NCBI RefSeq assembly: GCF_040683095.1
Contig: NZ_JBFBCI010000012.1
Coordinates: 92,357 to 156,356 of the forward strand
DNA length: 64,000 nt
DNA from: Sphaerisporangium sp040683095
GTDB lineage: Bacteria > Actinomycetota > Actinomycetes > Streptosporangiales > Streptosporangiaceae
Direction: 5' to 3'
Every line of letters begins with the position of its first letter. Positions within the stretch are counted from its first letter, which is position 1. Below are positions 8,578 to 17,635 of the stretch, one piece after another. Under the pieces are notes generated by a model that had not been told where the DNA came from, ran no database searches, and saw only the letters and a program-made list of their open reading frames with translations. A program made the translations under genes and the position numbers.

Positions 8578-11500
8578 CTAAGGGGCGCCCCGGACACGCC
8601 GCGCCGAAGGCGTGGCAATAGGCACAGACGGCGGAGGGCCCGAGCTGCCGGGGCTGGCGTGCCACAGCTTGCGCGGCGCCGTCAGCACGCCGCCCGCGGG
8701 GCCGATGTCGGCGTACGGCGAGATCCGGTAGCCGTTGCCGTACTCCACGCGGCGCCCTCCGACGCCGCCCCGGTCACGCGGGACGGCGTCCAGCACCGCC
8801 CGTACGGCGCCGATGCCCTCGGTGCGCCAGATCTCGTCGAGCTCGACGAGGTTCCAGCAGTCCAGGGCGCGCAGGGACACGGCGCGCGCGCCGACCCGCC
8901 GGACGACGCCCCGGGCGACCAGCAGCCACGACCCGAAGAGCGTGGCGGCGCAGTGGCCCTGCACCGACTCGAAGAACGTGAGGTCGATCGGGCCGGTCGC
9001 GTCGTCCAGGGTGGTGAAGATCACGCGCTGGCCGGAGCGCACCGCCGGGGTCTGGGTGGCGACCTTCACCCCGGCGACGAGGATCTCGGCGCCGTTGCGC
9101 ATCGTGAGCAGCTCACCGGCCCTGACGACGCCGATCGCGGCGAGCAGGTCCTCGTGGAAGGCGATGATGTGGTGGCTGACGTCCATGCCGAGGATCTCCA
9201 GCTCGGCCTGCACGGCCTCGGCCGCGGTCATCTCCGGCAGCTCTCCGGGCGTGATGTGCTCGGTGAAGCCCATCGGGATCTGCACGGCGGAGGCGGCCGC
9301 GTTCACAGGGTCCGGAGTGGCCGGAGCGTCCGGTGATGTCCCCGGGCGCGTCCAGCCGCGTTCGGTCTCGCCGCGCCGCGCCGCGCTCCGCCGGGCGCCG
9401 GACCTGGTCCGCACGCCCGTGGCGGAGGTCCGTTCCAGGACGCCGACCTGGGCGAGCAGGTCGCGCCGGGTCAGCTCGCCCGGACGCCAGCGCGGGCCGC
9501 CCGGGTGCAGGCCGTGCAGCGCGTCGACGCCGCCGACCTGGACGACGCGCTCGGCGACGGGCCGGGACGGGCGGGCGCGTTCCCAGAAGTCGGCCAGCGA
9601 GGTGTAGGGCTGTCCGGCGACCATGCGTTCGACCTCGGCCTCGCTGATGCCTTTGACCGACGAGAACGGCACCCGCAGGCCGTACCCCTCGCCGACGCGC
9701 CGCGGAGGGTCTTGCTCGGGCGGGACGCCGGTCGGCGGCGGGGGTGGGGGGCAGCGTTCGACGAGCCACTGCCGGCCGGAGGCGTTGACGTCCAGCGGCA
9801 GGACGGCGACCCCGCACTGGCGGGCCTCGTCCAGGATGACCCGGTTGGGGTACATGCCCGGCTCGTGGGTGAGCACCCCGGCGAAGAACGCGGCCGCATG
9901 GTGGCGCTTCAGCCACGCCGACTGGTAGGTGGGCAGGGCGAACGCCGCCGCGTGCGCCTTGCAGAACCCGAACGAGCCGAACGCGTCGAGCACCTGCCAG
10001 GCGCGGTCGGTGGTCGCGCGGTCGAACTCGGGGAGCACGCGGTCCTCCCACCACGCGCGGGCCTCGTCGCGGCCCTCGGGCGTGGAGAGCTTGCGACGGA
10101 TCTTCTCGGCCTCCGACAGGCCGCAGCCGGTCATGGCGTCGACGATCTTCAGGACCTGCTCGTGAAAGATCACCACGCCGTGGGTCTCGCGCAGGGCGGG
10201 CCGGAGCTTCGGGTGCGGGTAGCGCGGCGCGCGCCAGCCGTGCCGGGCCTCCAGGTAGGGGGTGACCATGTCGGAGTTGACCGGTCCCGGGCGGAACAGG
10301 GAGATGTCGACGATGAGGTCGTGGATCGTGCGCGGCTCCAGCTTGGCCACCAGCTCGCGCTGGCCGGGCGACTCGATCTGGAAGCAGCCGAGCGTGTGCC
10401 CGGTGCGGATCATGTCGTAGGTCGCGCGGTCGTCGTGGGGGACGCCCCGGTCGAGGTCGACGTCCTCGCCGTCCACCCGCTTGATCTCGCCGAGGGCGTA
10501 GGCCATGGCGGACTGCATGCGCACGCCGAGCACGTCGAGCTTCAGCAGCCCGGCCTCCTCGACGTCGTCCTTGTCGAACTGGCTCATCGGGAACTCCAGC
10601 AGGCTGCGCTCGACGGGGGTGCGGTCGCGCAGCCCGGAGTTGCCGACGAGCACGCCGCACGGATGCAGGGCGATGTGCCGGGGGAGCCCGTCCAGCTTCT
10701 CGGCGAGCTCGAACATCGTGCCCAGGGCGTGGGCGCCGAGGCCGCTGTCGCGCAGTTCGGGCAGGTCGGACAGGGCCGCGCGGATCTGCTTGGCCCGGAT
10801 GTGCGGGAACGCCTTGGCGATGACGTCGATCTCGTGGGGCGGCAGGCCCATGGCGGCTCCGACGTCGCGGATCGCGCTGCGGGCGCGGTAGGTCTCCATC
10901 ATGGAGACGCAGGCCACGCGGCTTTCGCCGTACCGCTGGAGGATCGCGCGGTAGCAGTCGAGGCGGCGCGCGGACTCGACGTCCACGTCGATGTCGGGCA
11001 GGCCCTCGCGGCCCTCGGACAGGAAGCGCTCCATCAGCAGGCCGTGGTCGAGGGGGTTCACCTCGCCGATGCGGATGAGGTGGTTGACCAGGCTGCCGGC
11101 GCCCGAGCCGCGGATCGCGCAGCGCACGCCCATCGCGCGGATCATGTCCGTTATGTCAGAAACAACAATGAAATATCCGGACAACTGCTTGTGCTCGATG
11201 ACGCGCAGCTCGTCCTCCAGCCGCTCACGCGCCTCGCTGGACCGTTCCATCCCCCGGGCCGCCAGGCCGTCCTCGCACCGGCGGCGCAGCAGCGGGACCG
11301 GATCGCCGTCGACCTCCGGCAGGTGAAGACGCTCGCGCCCGCCGCGCAGCGCGAGCACCTCCAGCGGGTCCAGCACGCACCGCCCGGCGGCCTCCCGTGT
11401 GCGGGCGAGCAGCCGCGCCGCCCGTCCCCGGTCGCCGCCGCAGACGCGCAGGGCCACGTGCCACATCTCCTTGCCGCTCTTGAGGTAGGCGTGCGAGGCG

Positions 11501-12219
11501 GAATGCTCCAGGTGGCGCGGGTGCAGGGGGACGAGCTTGCGCGCGGCGTCCAGCACGTCGCCGACCCGGTAGTCCCCCGGCTCCAGGTGGCGGACGGCGT
11601 TGGTCAGCACGGACGGCACGCCCGCCGACTCGGCCAGAGCGAGCATGCGCGCGGCCGTGCTCGCGTCCCGGTGGCCGAACTGGTCGACGACCTCGACCAC
11701 GACGTCGGGGACGACGGCCCGCCAGGCGGCGAGCAGCGCGCGGGCGTGCTCGTCCCGGCGCGCGGCCACCGCCCGGCCGACGTCGGAGCGGGGGCCGAGC
11801 ATGACCAGCAGCTCCCCGGCGTGCCGGCCGACCAGCTCGCGGGTCACCCGGGGCTCGCCCCGCTCCCCCGCGTGGTGGGCGGCGGTGGTGAGCCGGCACA
11901 GGTGCGCCCACCCGCCGGACCTGGCCAGGATGGTGATCCGGTCACCGTCGTCGCCGTGCCGGTCGCTGTGCCTGGCGCTGTGCCTGTCGCCGTGCAGTCC
12001 GCCGCCGGGCTCGCCGAGGGCGAGGTCGACGCCGACGACGGGCGCGATCCCGGCCCCGGCGCACGCCTGGACGTGCTTGACCGCGCCGTACATGCCGTCG
12101 CGGTCGGTCAGCGCGAGGACGTCCATCTCGTGCTCGGCGGCGCGCACGGCCAGAGCGGCCGGGAACGCCGACCCGTACCGCAGGGAGTAGGCGGACGCGA
12201 CGTGGAGGTGGGGGAACAT
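8578..12219 (-). CDS. dnaE2: Error-prone DNA polymerase III alpha subunit, DnaE2/ImuC type
   Basis: A replicative-fold C-family DNA polymerase of 1213 residues. The N-terminal PHP domain starts FPHLHVASAYSLRYG and continues ALTDRDGMYGAVKHV. The palm carries the catalytic-type motif GLPDIDVDVESARR, followed by ACVSMMETYRARSAIRDVGAA, HPCGVLVGN, the finger region and a C-terminal OB-type part (ILVAGVKVATQTPAVRSG). The gene is fused translationally to DUF6504 upstream (TGATG overlap at 12217-12221). This pairing is characteristic of the actinobacterial mutagenesis cassette rather than of dnaE1. GTG at 12228 is an alternative start. The usual ImuB partner is not visible within the window. Confidence 0.85.
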   Translation of the reverse strand: MFPHLHVASAYSLRYGSAFPAALAVRAAEHEMDVLALTDRDGMYGAVKHVQACAGAGIAPVVGVDLALGEPGGGLHGDRHSARHSDRHGDDGDRITILARSGGWAHLCRLTTAAHHAGERGEPRVTRELVGRHAGELLVMLGPRSDVGRAVAARRDEHARALLAAWRAVVPDVVVEVVDQFGHRDASTAARMLALAESAGVPSVLTNAVRHLEPGDYRVGDVLDAARKLVPLHPRHLEHSASHAYLKSGKEMWHVALRVCGGDRGRAARLLARTREAAGRCVLDPLEVLALRGGRERLHLPEVDGDPVPLLRRRCEDGLAARGMERSSEARERLEDELRVIEHKQLSGYFIVVSDITDMIRAMGVRCAIRGSGAGSLVNHLIRIGEVNPLDHGLLMERFLSEGREGLPDIDVDVESARRLDCYRAILQRYGESRVACVSMMETYRARSAIRDVGAAMGLPPHEIDVIAKAFPHIRAKQIRAALSDLPELRDSGLGAHALGTMFELAEKLDGLPRHIALHPCGVLVGNSGLRDRTPVERSLLEFPMSQFDKDDVEEAGLLKLDVLGVRMQSAMAYALGEIKRVDGEDVDLDRGVPHDDRATYDMIRTGHTLGCFQIESPGQRELVAKLEPRTIHDLIVDISLFRPGPVNSDMVTPYLEARHGWRAPRYPHPKLRPALRETHGVVIFHEQVLKIVDAMTGCGLSEAEKIRRKLSTPEGRDEARAWWEDRVLPEFDRATTDRAWQVLDAFGSFGFCKAHAAAFALPTYQSAWLKRHHAAAFFAGVLTHEPGMYPNRVILDEARQCGVAVLPLDVNASGRQWLVERCPPPPPPTGVPPEQDPPRRVGEGYGLRVPFSSVKGISEAEVERMVAGQPYTSLADFWERARPSRPVAERVVQVGGVDALHGLHPGGPRWRPGELTRRDLLAQVGVLERTSATGVRTRSGARRSAARRGETERGWTRPGTSPDAPATPDPVNAAASAVQIPMGFTEHITPGELPEMTAAEAVQAELEILGMDVSHHIIAFHEDLLAAIGVVRAGELLTMRNGAEILVAGVKVATQTPAVRSGQRVIFTTLDDATGPIDLTFFESVQGHCAATLFGSWLLVARGVVRRVGARAVSLRALDCWNLVELDEIWRTEGIGAVRAVLDAVPRDRGGVGGRRVEYGNGYRISPYADIGPAGGVLTAPRKLWHASPGSSGPPPSVPIATPSARRVRGAP

Positions 12220-12485
12220 CAGTCCCACGCCCTGAGCATCAGCCAGCCGCCGCTGGCGGTGTCGAAGCGCAGCTCATAGGTGCCGACGTCCTTGCCGGGG
12301 CTCGCCTCCACCCGCCAGAACCGGCGCTCACCGGGGTCGGCCTCGGAGATCTTCCACCACTCGCGGGAGGTCACCCAGTGGTCGAGGGTGCGGCGGACGA
12401 CGTAGAGACGGTCACGCCAGACGAAACGGGCGGGCTCGCCGTCGCGCGTCCACACCTCGATGGGATCGCCGTAGATTCTGCTCAA
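12219..12485 (-). CDS. DUF6504 family protein
   Basis: An 88-residue protein, SRIYGDPIEVWTRDGEPARFVWRDRLYVVRRTLDHW at its N-terminal end, matching DUF6504, which occurs next to ImuB/DnaE2 genes in actinomycetes. The TTG at 12485 has GGGAGAAG upstream and begins at the conserved SRIYGDP motif; the longer frame to 12581 is not conserved in character. It overlaps the dnaE2 start by one base (TGATG). It probably assists the translesion polymerase complex, which is inferred from context only. Confidence 0.75.
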   Translation of the reverse strand: MSRIYGDPIEVWTRDGEPARFVWRDRLYVVRRTLDHWVTSREWWKISEADPGERRFWRVEASPGKDVGTYELRFDTASGGWLMLRAWD

Positions 12486-12764
12486 TGGCGCTTCTTCTCC
12501 CTGGGCCTCTGGAACCTGGAGCACCCGGGGGAAGACGGGTGGTGCTACTTCGAACATACGTTCCCAGAGCCCCGAGGGCAAATCAGCACACCCCGGAAAG
12601 ACCTCACCACCAGGCCACTGTCCTGGCGCCTTGATCGTGAAAAGGTGCGATCGGATACGTCACCGGCTGTTCACACAAAGACACCCACGCGCAGGAAAGT
12701 AGACGCGAGCCGTTGTCCCGGCCCCCCTATCTTCTTCCCACAACCTCCGAAAGTGGGAGCAAGA

Positions 12765-13934
12765 GTGCACTCATCACGAGCGCGTATCGCCGGCCTCGCC
12801 GCCGTCCTTACCGTCGCCACTTCTTTCGCCGCGGCCTGCGGCTCCGCGCCCACCACAGGCGCCGAGACCGGAGCCTCCGCCTCGGCCGGCGGCAACTCCG
12901 CCGCGACCGCGACCTCCGCGGCCGACCTCGGCGGCTTCGACAAGCTCGTCGAGGCGGCCAAGAAGGAAGGCCAGCTCAACGTCATCGCCCTGCCGCCGGA
13001 CTGGGCGAACTACGGGGAGATCATCAAGGCGTTCGGCGACAAGTACGGCATCAAGATCAACAGCGAGAACCCCGACGGTTCCAGCTCCGACGAGATCAAC
13101 GCCGTCAAGACCCGCAAGGGCCAGGACCGCGCCCCCGACGTGCTCGACGTCGGCACGGCGTTCGCGCTCAGCGGCAGCCAGGAAGGCCTCTACGCGCCGT
13201 ACAAGGTGCAGACCTGGGACAAGATCCCCGAGGGCCAGAAGGACGCCGCGGGGACCTGGTACAACGACTACGGAGGCTACGTCTCCATCGGCTGCGACGC
13301 CAAGCGCATCAAGACCTGCCCGGAGACCTTCGCCGACCTGCTCAAGCCCGAGTACAAGGGCAAGGTCGCGATGAACGGCAACCCGACCAAGTCGGGCTCG
13401 GCGTTCGCCGGCGTGTACGCCGCCGCGCTCGCCAACGGCGGCTCCTTCGACGACATCCAGCCCGGCCTCGACTTCTTCAAGAAGCTCAAGGCGGCCGGCA
13501 ACTACAACCCCGTCGAGTCGACCCCGGCGACCGTGCAGAACGGCGAGACCTCGATCAGCATCGACTGGGACTACCTCAACGCCGGCTACACCGACCAGTT
13601 CGCCGCCAAGGGCGTCGACTGGAAGGTCACCGTCCCCTCCGACGGCAAGTACGCCAACTTCTACGCCCAGGCGATCAACAAGTGGGCCCCGCACCCGGCC
13701 GCCGCGCGGCTGTGGGAGGAGTTCATCTACAGCCCCGAGGGCCAGAACCTCTACCTGAAGGGGTACGCGCGCGCCGTCCTGCTGCCCGCGATGCAGACCG
13801 ACGGCACCGCCGACGCGGCGCTGGTCGAGAAGCTCCCCAAGGTCGACGGAACGCCCACCTTCCCGACCCCCGATCAGGTCACCAAGGCCAAGGAAGTCCT
13901 GGCCTCCGGCTGGGGCGCCGCGGTCTCCGGCTGA
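12765..13934 (+). CDS. ABC importer extracellular substrate-binding lipoprotein (family 1)
   Basis: A 389-residue secreted binding protein. The N-terminal signal HSSRARIAGLAAVLTVATSF ends in the lipobox AAAC (Cys about 27), so it is probably membrane anchored. The mature part (KLVEAAKKEGQLNVIALPPDWANYGEI, DVLDVGTAFALSGSQEGLYAPY, ETFADLLKPEYKGKVAMNGNP) resembles iron, polyamine and phosphonate-type periplasmic binding proteins. The GTG at 12765 precedes a normal signal peptide with GGGAGCAAGA upstream. It is the first gene of a four-gene importer operon. The substrate cannot be fixed from sequence. Confidence 0.88.
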   Translation: MHSSRARIAGLAAVLTVATSFAAACGSAPTTGAETGASASAGGNSAATATSAADLGGFDKLVEAAKKEGQLNVIALPPDWANYGEIIKAFGDKYGIKINSENPDGSSSDEINAVKTRKGQDRAPDVLDVGTAFALSGSQEGLYAPYKVQTWDKIPEGQKDAAGTWYNDYGGYVSIGCDAKRIKTCPETFADLLKPEYKGKVAMNGNPTKSGSAFAGVYAAALANGGSFDDIQPGLDFFKKLKAAGNYNPVESTPATVQNGETSISIDWDYLNAGYTDQFAAKGVDWKVTVPSDGKYANFYAQAINKWAPHPAAARLWEEFIYSPEGQNLYLKGYARAVLLPAMQTDGTADAALVEKLPKVDGTPTFPTPDQVTKAKEVLASGWGAAVSG

Positions 13935-13955
13935 CGGCCCGGCACTCCCTCCCAC

Positions 13956-14852
13956 ATGGTTGAGACGACCTCGACGGCCCCCGCCCCCCTCCCCCTGAAG
14001 AAGCGGGGCGGGGGCGGCGGCAGGGCCACGGCCCGCTCCGCCGGCTGGACCGGGGCGCTGCCCCTGCTGGTGTTCGTCGGCCTGGCCTTCGGCATCCCCG
14101 CGGCCGCCCTGCTCGGCGGGGCGCTCACCGCGGGCGGCTCGCTCAGCGTGGCCAACCTCACCGAGTCGCTCCAGGGCGCGTACCTCACGGCGATGCTCAG
14201 CAGCGTGAAGCTGTCCGTGCTCGTCGCGGTCGCCGGAGCCGTGCTCGGCACCTTCCTCGCCCAGGCCGTGGTCACCTCGCGGTTCCGCGCCCTGCGCGAG
14301 GCCGTGCTGACGGCCTCGGGCGTGCTCGCCAACTTCGGCGGCGTCCCGCTGGCCTTCGCCTGGATCGCCACGCTCGGCAACTCCGGCGTGCTCACCACGC
14401 GCCTCGGCCTCGGCGACCTGGGCTGGAACCTGTACAGCTTCTGGGGCCTGGCCCTGGTGTACCTGTACTTCTCGGTGCCGCTGATGGTGCTGGTGATCGT
14501 CCCCGCCCTGGACGGACTGCGGCCGCAGTGGCGCGAGGCGGCGCAGAACAACGGCGCCACCGCTTGGCAGTTCTGGCGCTACATCGGGATCCCGGTGCTC
14601 ACCCCGACCCTGCTCGGCGGGGTGGTCCTGCTGTTCGGCGGCGCCTTCGCCGCCTACGCGACCGCCGCCGCCATGGTCGGCACGGTCGTCCCGCTGGTGA
14701 CGCTGCAGATCGCCGACGCGCTGGGCGGCAACGTGCTGATCGGCCACGAGAACGTCGCCCTGGCCCTCAGTCTGGACATGGTCGTGATCGCCGGCATCGT
14801 CATGGCGATCTACCTTCCGCTTCAGCGCAGGAGCGCGCGATGGCTGCGCTGA
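13956..14852 (+). CDS. ABC importer permease 1
   Basis: A 298-residue inner-membrane permease. About six hydrophobic helices are visible, for example LPLLVFVGLAFGIPAAALLGGAL, SSVKLSVLVAVAGAVLGTFLAQ and LALVYLYFSVPLMVLVIVPAL. The EAA loop for ATPase contact is present (WREAAQNNGATAWQFWRYIGIPVLTP). It starts 21 bases after the binding-protein gene and overlaps the second permease start (ATG at 14840). The cytoplasmic N-terminus is encoded by the stem-loop region and reads KKRGGGGGR. Confidence 0.88.
   Translation: MVETTSTAPAPLPLKKRGGGGGRATARSAGWTGALPLLVFVGLAFGIPAAALLGGALTAGGSLSVANLTESLQGAYLTAMLSSVKLSVLVAVAGAVLGTFLAQAVVTSRFRALREAVLTASGVLANFGGVPLAFAWIATLGNSGVLTTRLGLGDLGWNLYSFWGLALVYLYFSVPLMVLVIVPALDGLRPQWREAAQNNGATAWQFWRYIGIPVLTPTLLGGVVLLFGGAFAAYATAAAMVGTVVPLVTLQIADALGGNVLIGHENVALALSLDMVVIAGIVMAIYLPLQRRSARWLR
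13977..14015 (+). promoter_or_regulatory. GC-rich stem-loop at the start of the first permease gene
   Basis: GCCCCCGCCCC at 13977-13987 pairs perfectly with GGGGCGGGGGC at 14005-14015 across a 17-base loop. It lies at codons 8-20 of the permease ORF, between the binding-protein gene and the rest of the operon. There is no T tract. A hairpin here could protect the binding-protein transcript or reduce read-through, giving more binding protein than permease; this role is inferred. Confidence 0.5.
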
Positions 14853-15712
14853 CCCCGGCCGCCCTCCCCGACGTCGAGGCGCCCGCCCGGCGCCCGCGCG
14901 GCGGCGGTTCCCGGCGCGCGGGCATCTGGCGGGGCGTCGTCCTCGTCGTCGCCGCGCTGTACTTCGTGACGCCGCTGATCGCGTCCTTCGTGTTCACCGT
15001 GAACGACCCCGTGGCGGGCTTCACCCTCGACGCCTACGGGGAGATCTTCACCGCCGAGGGCTTCGCGCAGAGCCTGCTGCTCTCGCTCGGGCTGGCGGTG
15101 GCGACGATCGTCCTCGTGCTGGTGCTCACGCTGCCCGCCATGCTGGCCGTGCGGCTCAGCGTGCCCCGGCTGCGGCCGGTGCTCGAAGTGCTGTGCACGC
15201 TGCCGCTGGTCGTCCCGCCGATCACGTTCGTCGCCGGGATCAGCACGGTGCTGAGCTGGGGACCCGACTACCTGGCGGCCACGCCGTTCTACCAGACGAT
15301 CTTCGCGATCCAGAACCCCACGTTCCCGGTCGTGCTGGTCATCGCCTACGCCGTGCTGGCGCTGCCGTTCGTCTACCGGGCGCTGGACGCGGGGCTCGGC
15401 GCGATGGACGTCCGCACGCTGGTAGAGGCCGCGCGCAACTGCGGCGCGTCCTGGCCGGTCGTGCTGCTGCGGGTCATCGTCCCCAACCTCAAGTCCGGCC
15501 TCGCCAGCGCGTCCTTCCTCACCCTCGCCCTCGTGCTCGGCGAGTACACGATCGCGCGACTGCTGGGCTTCCAGCCGTTCTCGGTGTGGATCGTCACGGT
15601 CTCCGGCGCGAACCCCCAGCTGTCGGTCGCGGTGTCCATCTTCAGCCTGCTGCTCACGTGGCTGCTGCTGCTCGTCCTCTCAACCGCGGGAACCAGAAGG
15701 AGTCGATCGTGA
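14840..15712 (+). CDS. ABC importer permease 2
   Basis: A 290-residue permease partner with helices such as GVVLVVAALYFVTPLIASFVF and LGLAVATIVLVLVLTLPAML. The EAA motif is LVEAARNCGASWPVVLLRVIVPNL. The ATG at 14840 overlaps the end of permease 1, and the TGA overlaps the ATPase GTG (GTGA at 15709-15712), so the whole importer is co-translated. Family: BPD_transp_1 type as in polyamine, iron or aminoethylphosphonate importers. Confidence 0.88.
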   Translation: MAALTPAALPDVEAPARRPRGGGSRRAGIWRGVVLVVAALYFVTPLIASFVFTVNDPVAGFTLDAYGEIFTAEGFAQSLLLSLGLAVATIVLVLVLTLPAMLAVRLSVPRLRPVLEVLCTLPLVVPPITFVAGISTVLSWGPDYLAATPFYQTIFAIQNPTFPVVLVIAYAVLALPFVYRALDAGLGAMDVRTLVEAARNCGASWPVVLLRVIVPNLKSGLASASFLTLALVLGEYTIARLLGFQPFSVWIVTVSGANPQLSVAVSIFSLLLTWLLLLVLSTAGTRRSRS

Positions 15713-16782
15713 ACGGGGCTCAGGTGGAGTTCCGGGGGCTGCGCCGTACCTTCGGCACCACCGTCGCCCTCGACGGCCTGGACCTGACGGTCGCGCCGGG
15801 CGAGCTGATCGCCCTGCTCGGGCCGTCCGGGTGCGGCAAGACGACCGCGCTGCGCTGCGTCGCGGGCTTCGAGACCCCCGACCAGGGAGCCGTGCTCGTC
15901 GACGGCGAGGACATCACGCGCGTCCCGGCCAACCGCCGCGACGCGGGCATGGTCTTCCAGTCCTACAGCCTGTTCCCCAACCTGAACGCCCGCGACAACG
16001 TGGCGTTCGGGATGCGGGTGCGCAAGGTGCCCGCGGCCAAGCGGCACGCCCGCGCGGCCGAGCTGCTGGAGCTGGTCGGCCTGCCCTCGCAGGGCGACCG
16101 CTACCCGCACCAGCTCTCCGGCGGCCAGCAGCAGCGCGTCGCGCTCGCCCGGGCGCTGGCGCTGGAGCCCCGGGTACTGCTGCTGGACGAGCCGCTGTCC
16201 GCGCTGGACGCCAAGGTGCGGGTCACGCTGCGCGAGGAGATCCGGCGGCTGCAGCTCTCGCTCGGCATCACCGCGATCTTCGTCACCCACGACCAGGAGG
16301 AGGCCCTCTCGGTCGCCGACCACGTCGCGGTGCTGCGCGCGGGACGGCTGGAGCAGTCCGGGCCCCCTGCGGAGATCTACGACCGCCCGGCGACGCCGTT
16401 CGTGGCCGAGTTCGTGGGCACCATGAACCACCTGCCCGGACGGCTCTCCGGCGACCTCGTCGAGGTGGCCGGGCAGCGGCTCCCCGTGCACGGCGACCGT
16501 CCCGCCACGTCCGAGGTGGACGTGCTGGTGCGCCCGGAGACCGTGCTGGTCACCCCCGCCGAGGACGGGGACGTGCTGATCGTCACCTCCTCCTTCCGCG
16601 GGGCGTCCGTACGGCTGCTCCTGCGCCTCGGCGACGGCACGGAGATCGTCGCGGACCTGCCCGGGCACGACGCCGCGCGTTTCGCGGTGGGCGGGCGGGC
16701 CAGCGTGCGCCTCGTCGAACGGCCGGTCCTGGTGGCCACGCGCACCCCCGCCTCGGCGGCTCCGGAGGCCGTAACGGCATGA
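15709..16782 (+). CDS. ABC importer ATPase with TOBE domain
   Basis: A 357-residue ATPase that powers the importer. Walker A is GPSGCGKTTALR (about 42-53), the Q-loop is GMVFQSYSLFPNL, the signature is LSGGQQQRVALARAL, Walker B is VLLLDEPLSALD, and the H-loop is IFVTHDQEEAL. The C-terminal 110 residues form a TOBE-like beta domain (VLVRPETVLVTP). The domain order matches the PotA/FbpC class. The start overlaps the permease 2 stop by four bases. Confidence 0.92.
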   Translation: MNGAQVEFRGLRRTFGTTVALDGLDLTVAPGELIALLGPSGCGKTTALRCVAGFETPDQGAVLVDGEDITRVPANRRDAGMVFQSYSLFPNLNARDNVAFGMRVRKVPAAKRHARAAELLELVGLPSQGDRYPHQLSGGQQQRVALARALALEPRVLLLDEPLSALDAKVRVTLREEIRRLQLSLGITAIFVTHDQEEALSVADHVAVLRAGRLEQSGPPAEIYDRPATPFVAEFVGTMNHLPGRLSGDLVEVAGQRLPVHGDRPATSEVDVLVRPETVLVTPAEDGDVLIVTSSFRGASVRLLLRLGDGTEIVADLPGHDAARFAVGGRASVRLVERPVLVATRTPASAAPEAVTA

Positions 16783-16874
16783 ACGAGTGAGGCTGTATGG
16801 GGGTGGACGGCTGAGGCCGTATCAGCGGGGCCGCCCCCTCGGCCACGCCGACCCCTACCATGCCGTAACGGCTG

Positions 16875-17300
16875 TTGATCATGGTCACGGCGACCATGCG
16901 GGAGTCCTCGGGCACCGGCGAGTACGGTCTCCGGTGCCGCGCTGACGACGAGAGCCGTGCCAGCAGGTACGAGTTCCTGCTCACCACGGCGGGCGAGGCG
17001 CGCATCCGCCGCGTGACCAAGGGCGTCGGGGGCAACCTCACCCATCCCGCGGCGGTCGCCGGCCTCAAGAAGGGCACCCCGGTCAAGCTCCAGGCCGAAT
17101 GCTCGAAGACCTCCGACGGCGTCCGGCTCACCATGTGGGTCGACGGGGAACAGGTCCAGTCCTACCTGGACCCGCACGGCCTCCCCAGCGGCGGCATCGG
17201 CCTCCTCACCCGTGTCCCTGAAAAAACCAATTCAACCCTGAACACGTCCTATGACGACTTCAGCGTCCAGGGCCCAGCCTCGGCCGCCACCACCCGCTGA
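16875..17300 (+). pseudogene. C-terminal fragment of a larger secreted-type protein
   Basis: A 141-codon frame whose product (VTATMRESSGTGEYGLRC, RYEFLLTTAGEARIRRV, DGVRLTMWVDGEQVQSYLD) looks like the last beta-sandwich, concanavalin-like domain of a longer protein. It ends YDDFSVQGP, a normal C-terminal edge for such a domain. Homology-like sequence begins abruptly in mid-domain at 16875, with no ribosome-binding site, so the 5' part is probably lost. The parent family is unknown to me. Confidence 0.45.
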
Positions 17301-17437
17301 CCCACCGAACGCTCACTGTTCTGTCATTGGTGGCTGAGCACTGTGAGACCCACCCCACCGCTCCGTCGTGGTAGCTCACCGTGTACCCACCCACAAAGCC
17401 AACGGCCGTCTGCGACGGCATGTCACGCCCCTGCTAA

Positions 17438-17635
17438 GAAATATCCCTTGAGTTCCTCGGAGCCTGCACCGTCGTCGCCGCTGCCATACCCCGCCTCCGT
17501 GAGACCGGCTCAACCCGCTGCCGTACCTACCTCCGCGACCTGACCACCACCCTCAACAACCACGCCACCCACCACGACGTTCGCGACCTGACAGCCCAGA
17601 TCGGCCCGATCCTCCATCCCATCCGACCTCAGTAG
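17438..17635 (+). pseudogene. C-terminal remnant of an XRE/TPR regulator
   Basis: Sixty-six codons between two stops read ...VVAAAIPRLRETGSTRCRTYLRDL and TLNNHATHHDVRDLTAQI. This is the style of the C-terminal helical end of actinomycete regulators found next to kinase-like phosphotransferases. No start is present. It overlaps the 3' end of the opposite-strand phosphotransferase fragment by a few bases. Low-level assignment. Confidence 0.4.

Noticed and set aside
9505..12279. Open frame of 924 codons on the plus strand
   Set aside because: It is the antisense of dnaE2; its product is low-complexity Gly/Ala/Val/Arg/Asp sequence with no motifs, a known artefact of high-GC genes.
13977..14015. 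The strong hairpin as a transcription terminator
   Set aside because: It lies inside coding sequence of a working operon and has no T tract.
12774..14747. Open frame of 657 codons on the minus strand
   Set aside because: Antisense of the ABC binding protein and permease; no domain content.
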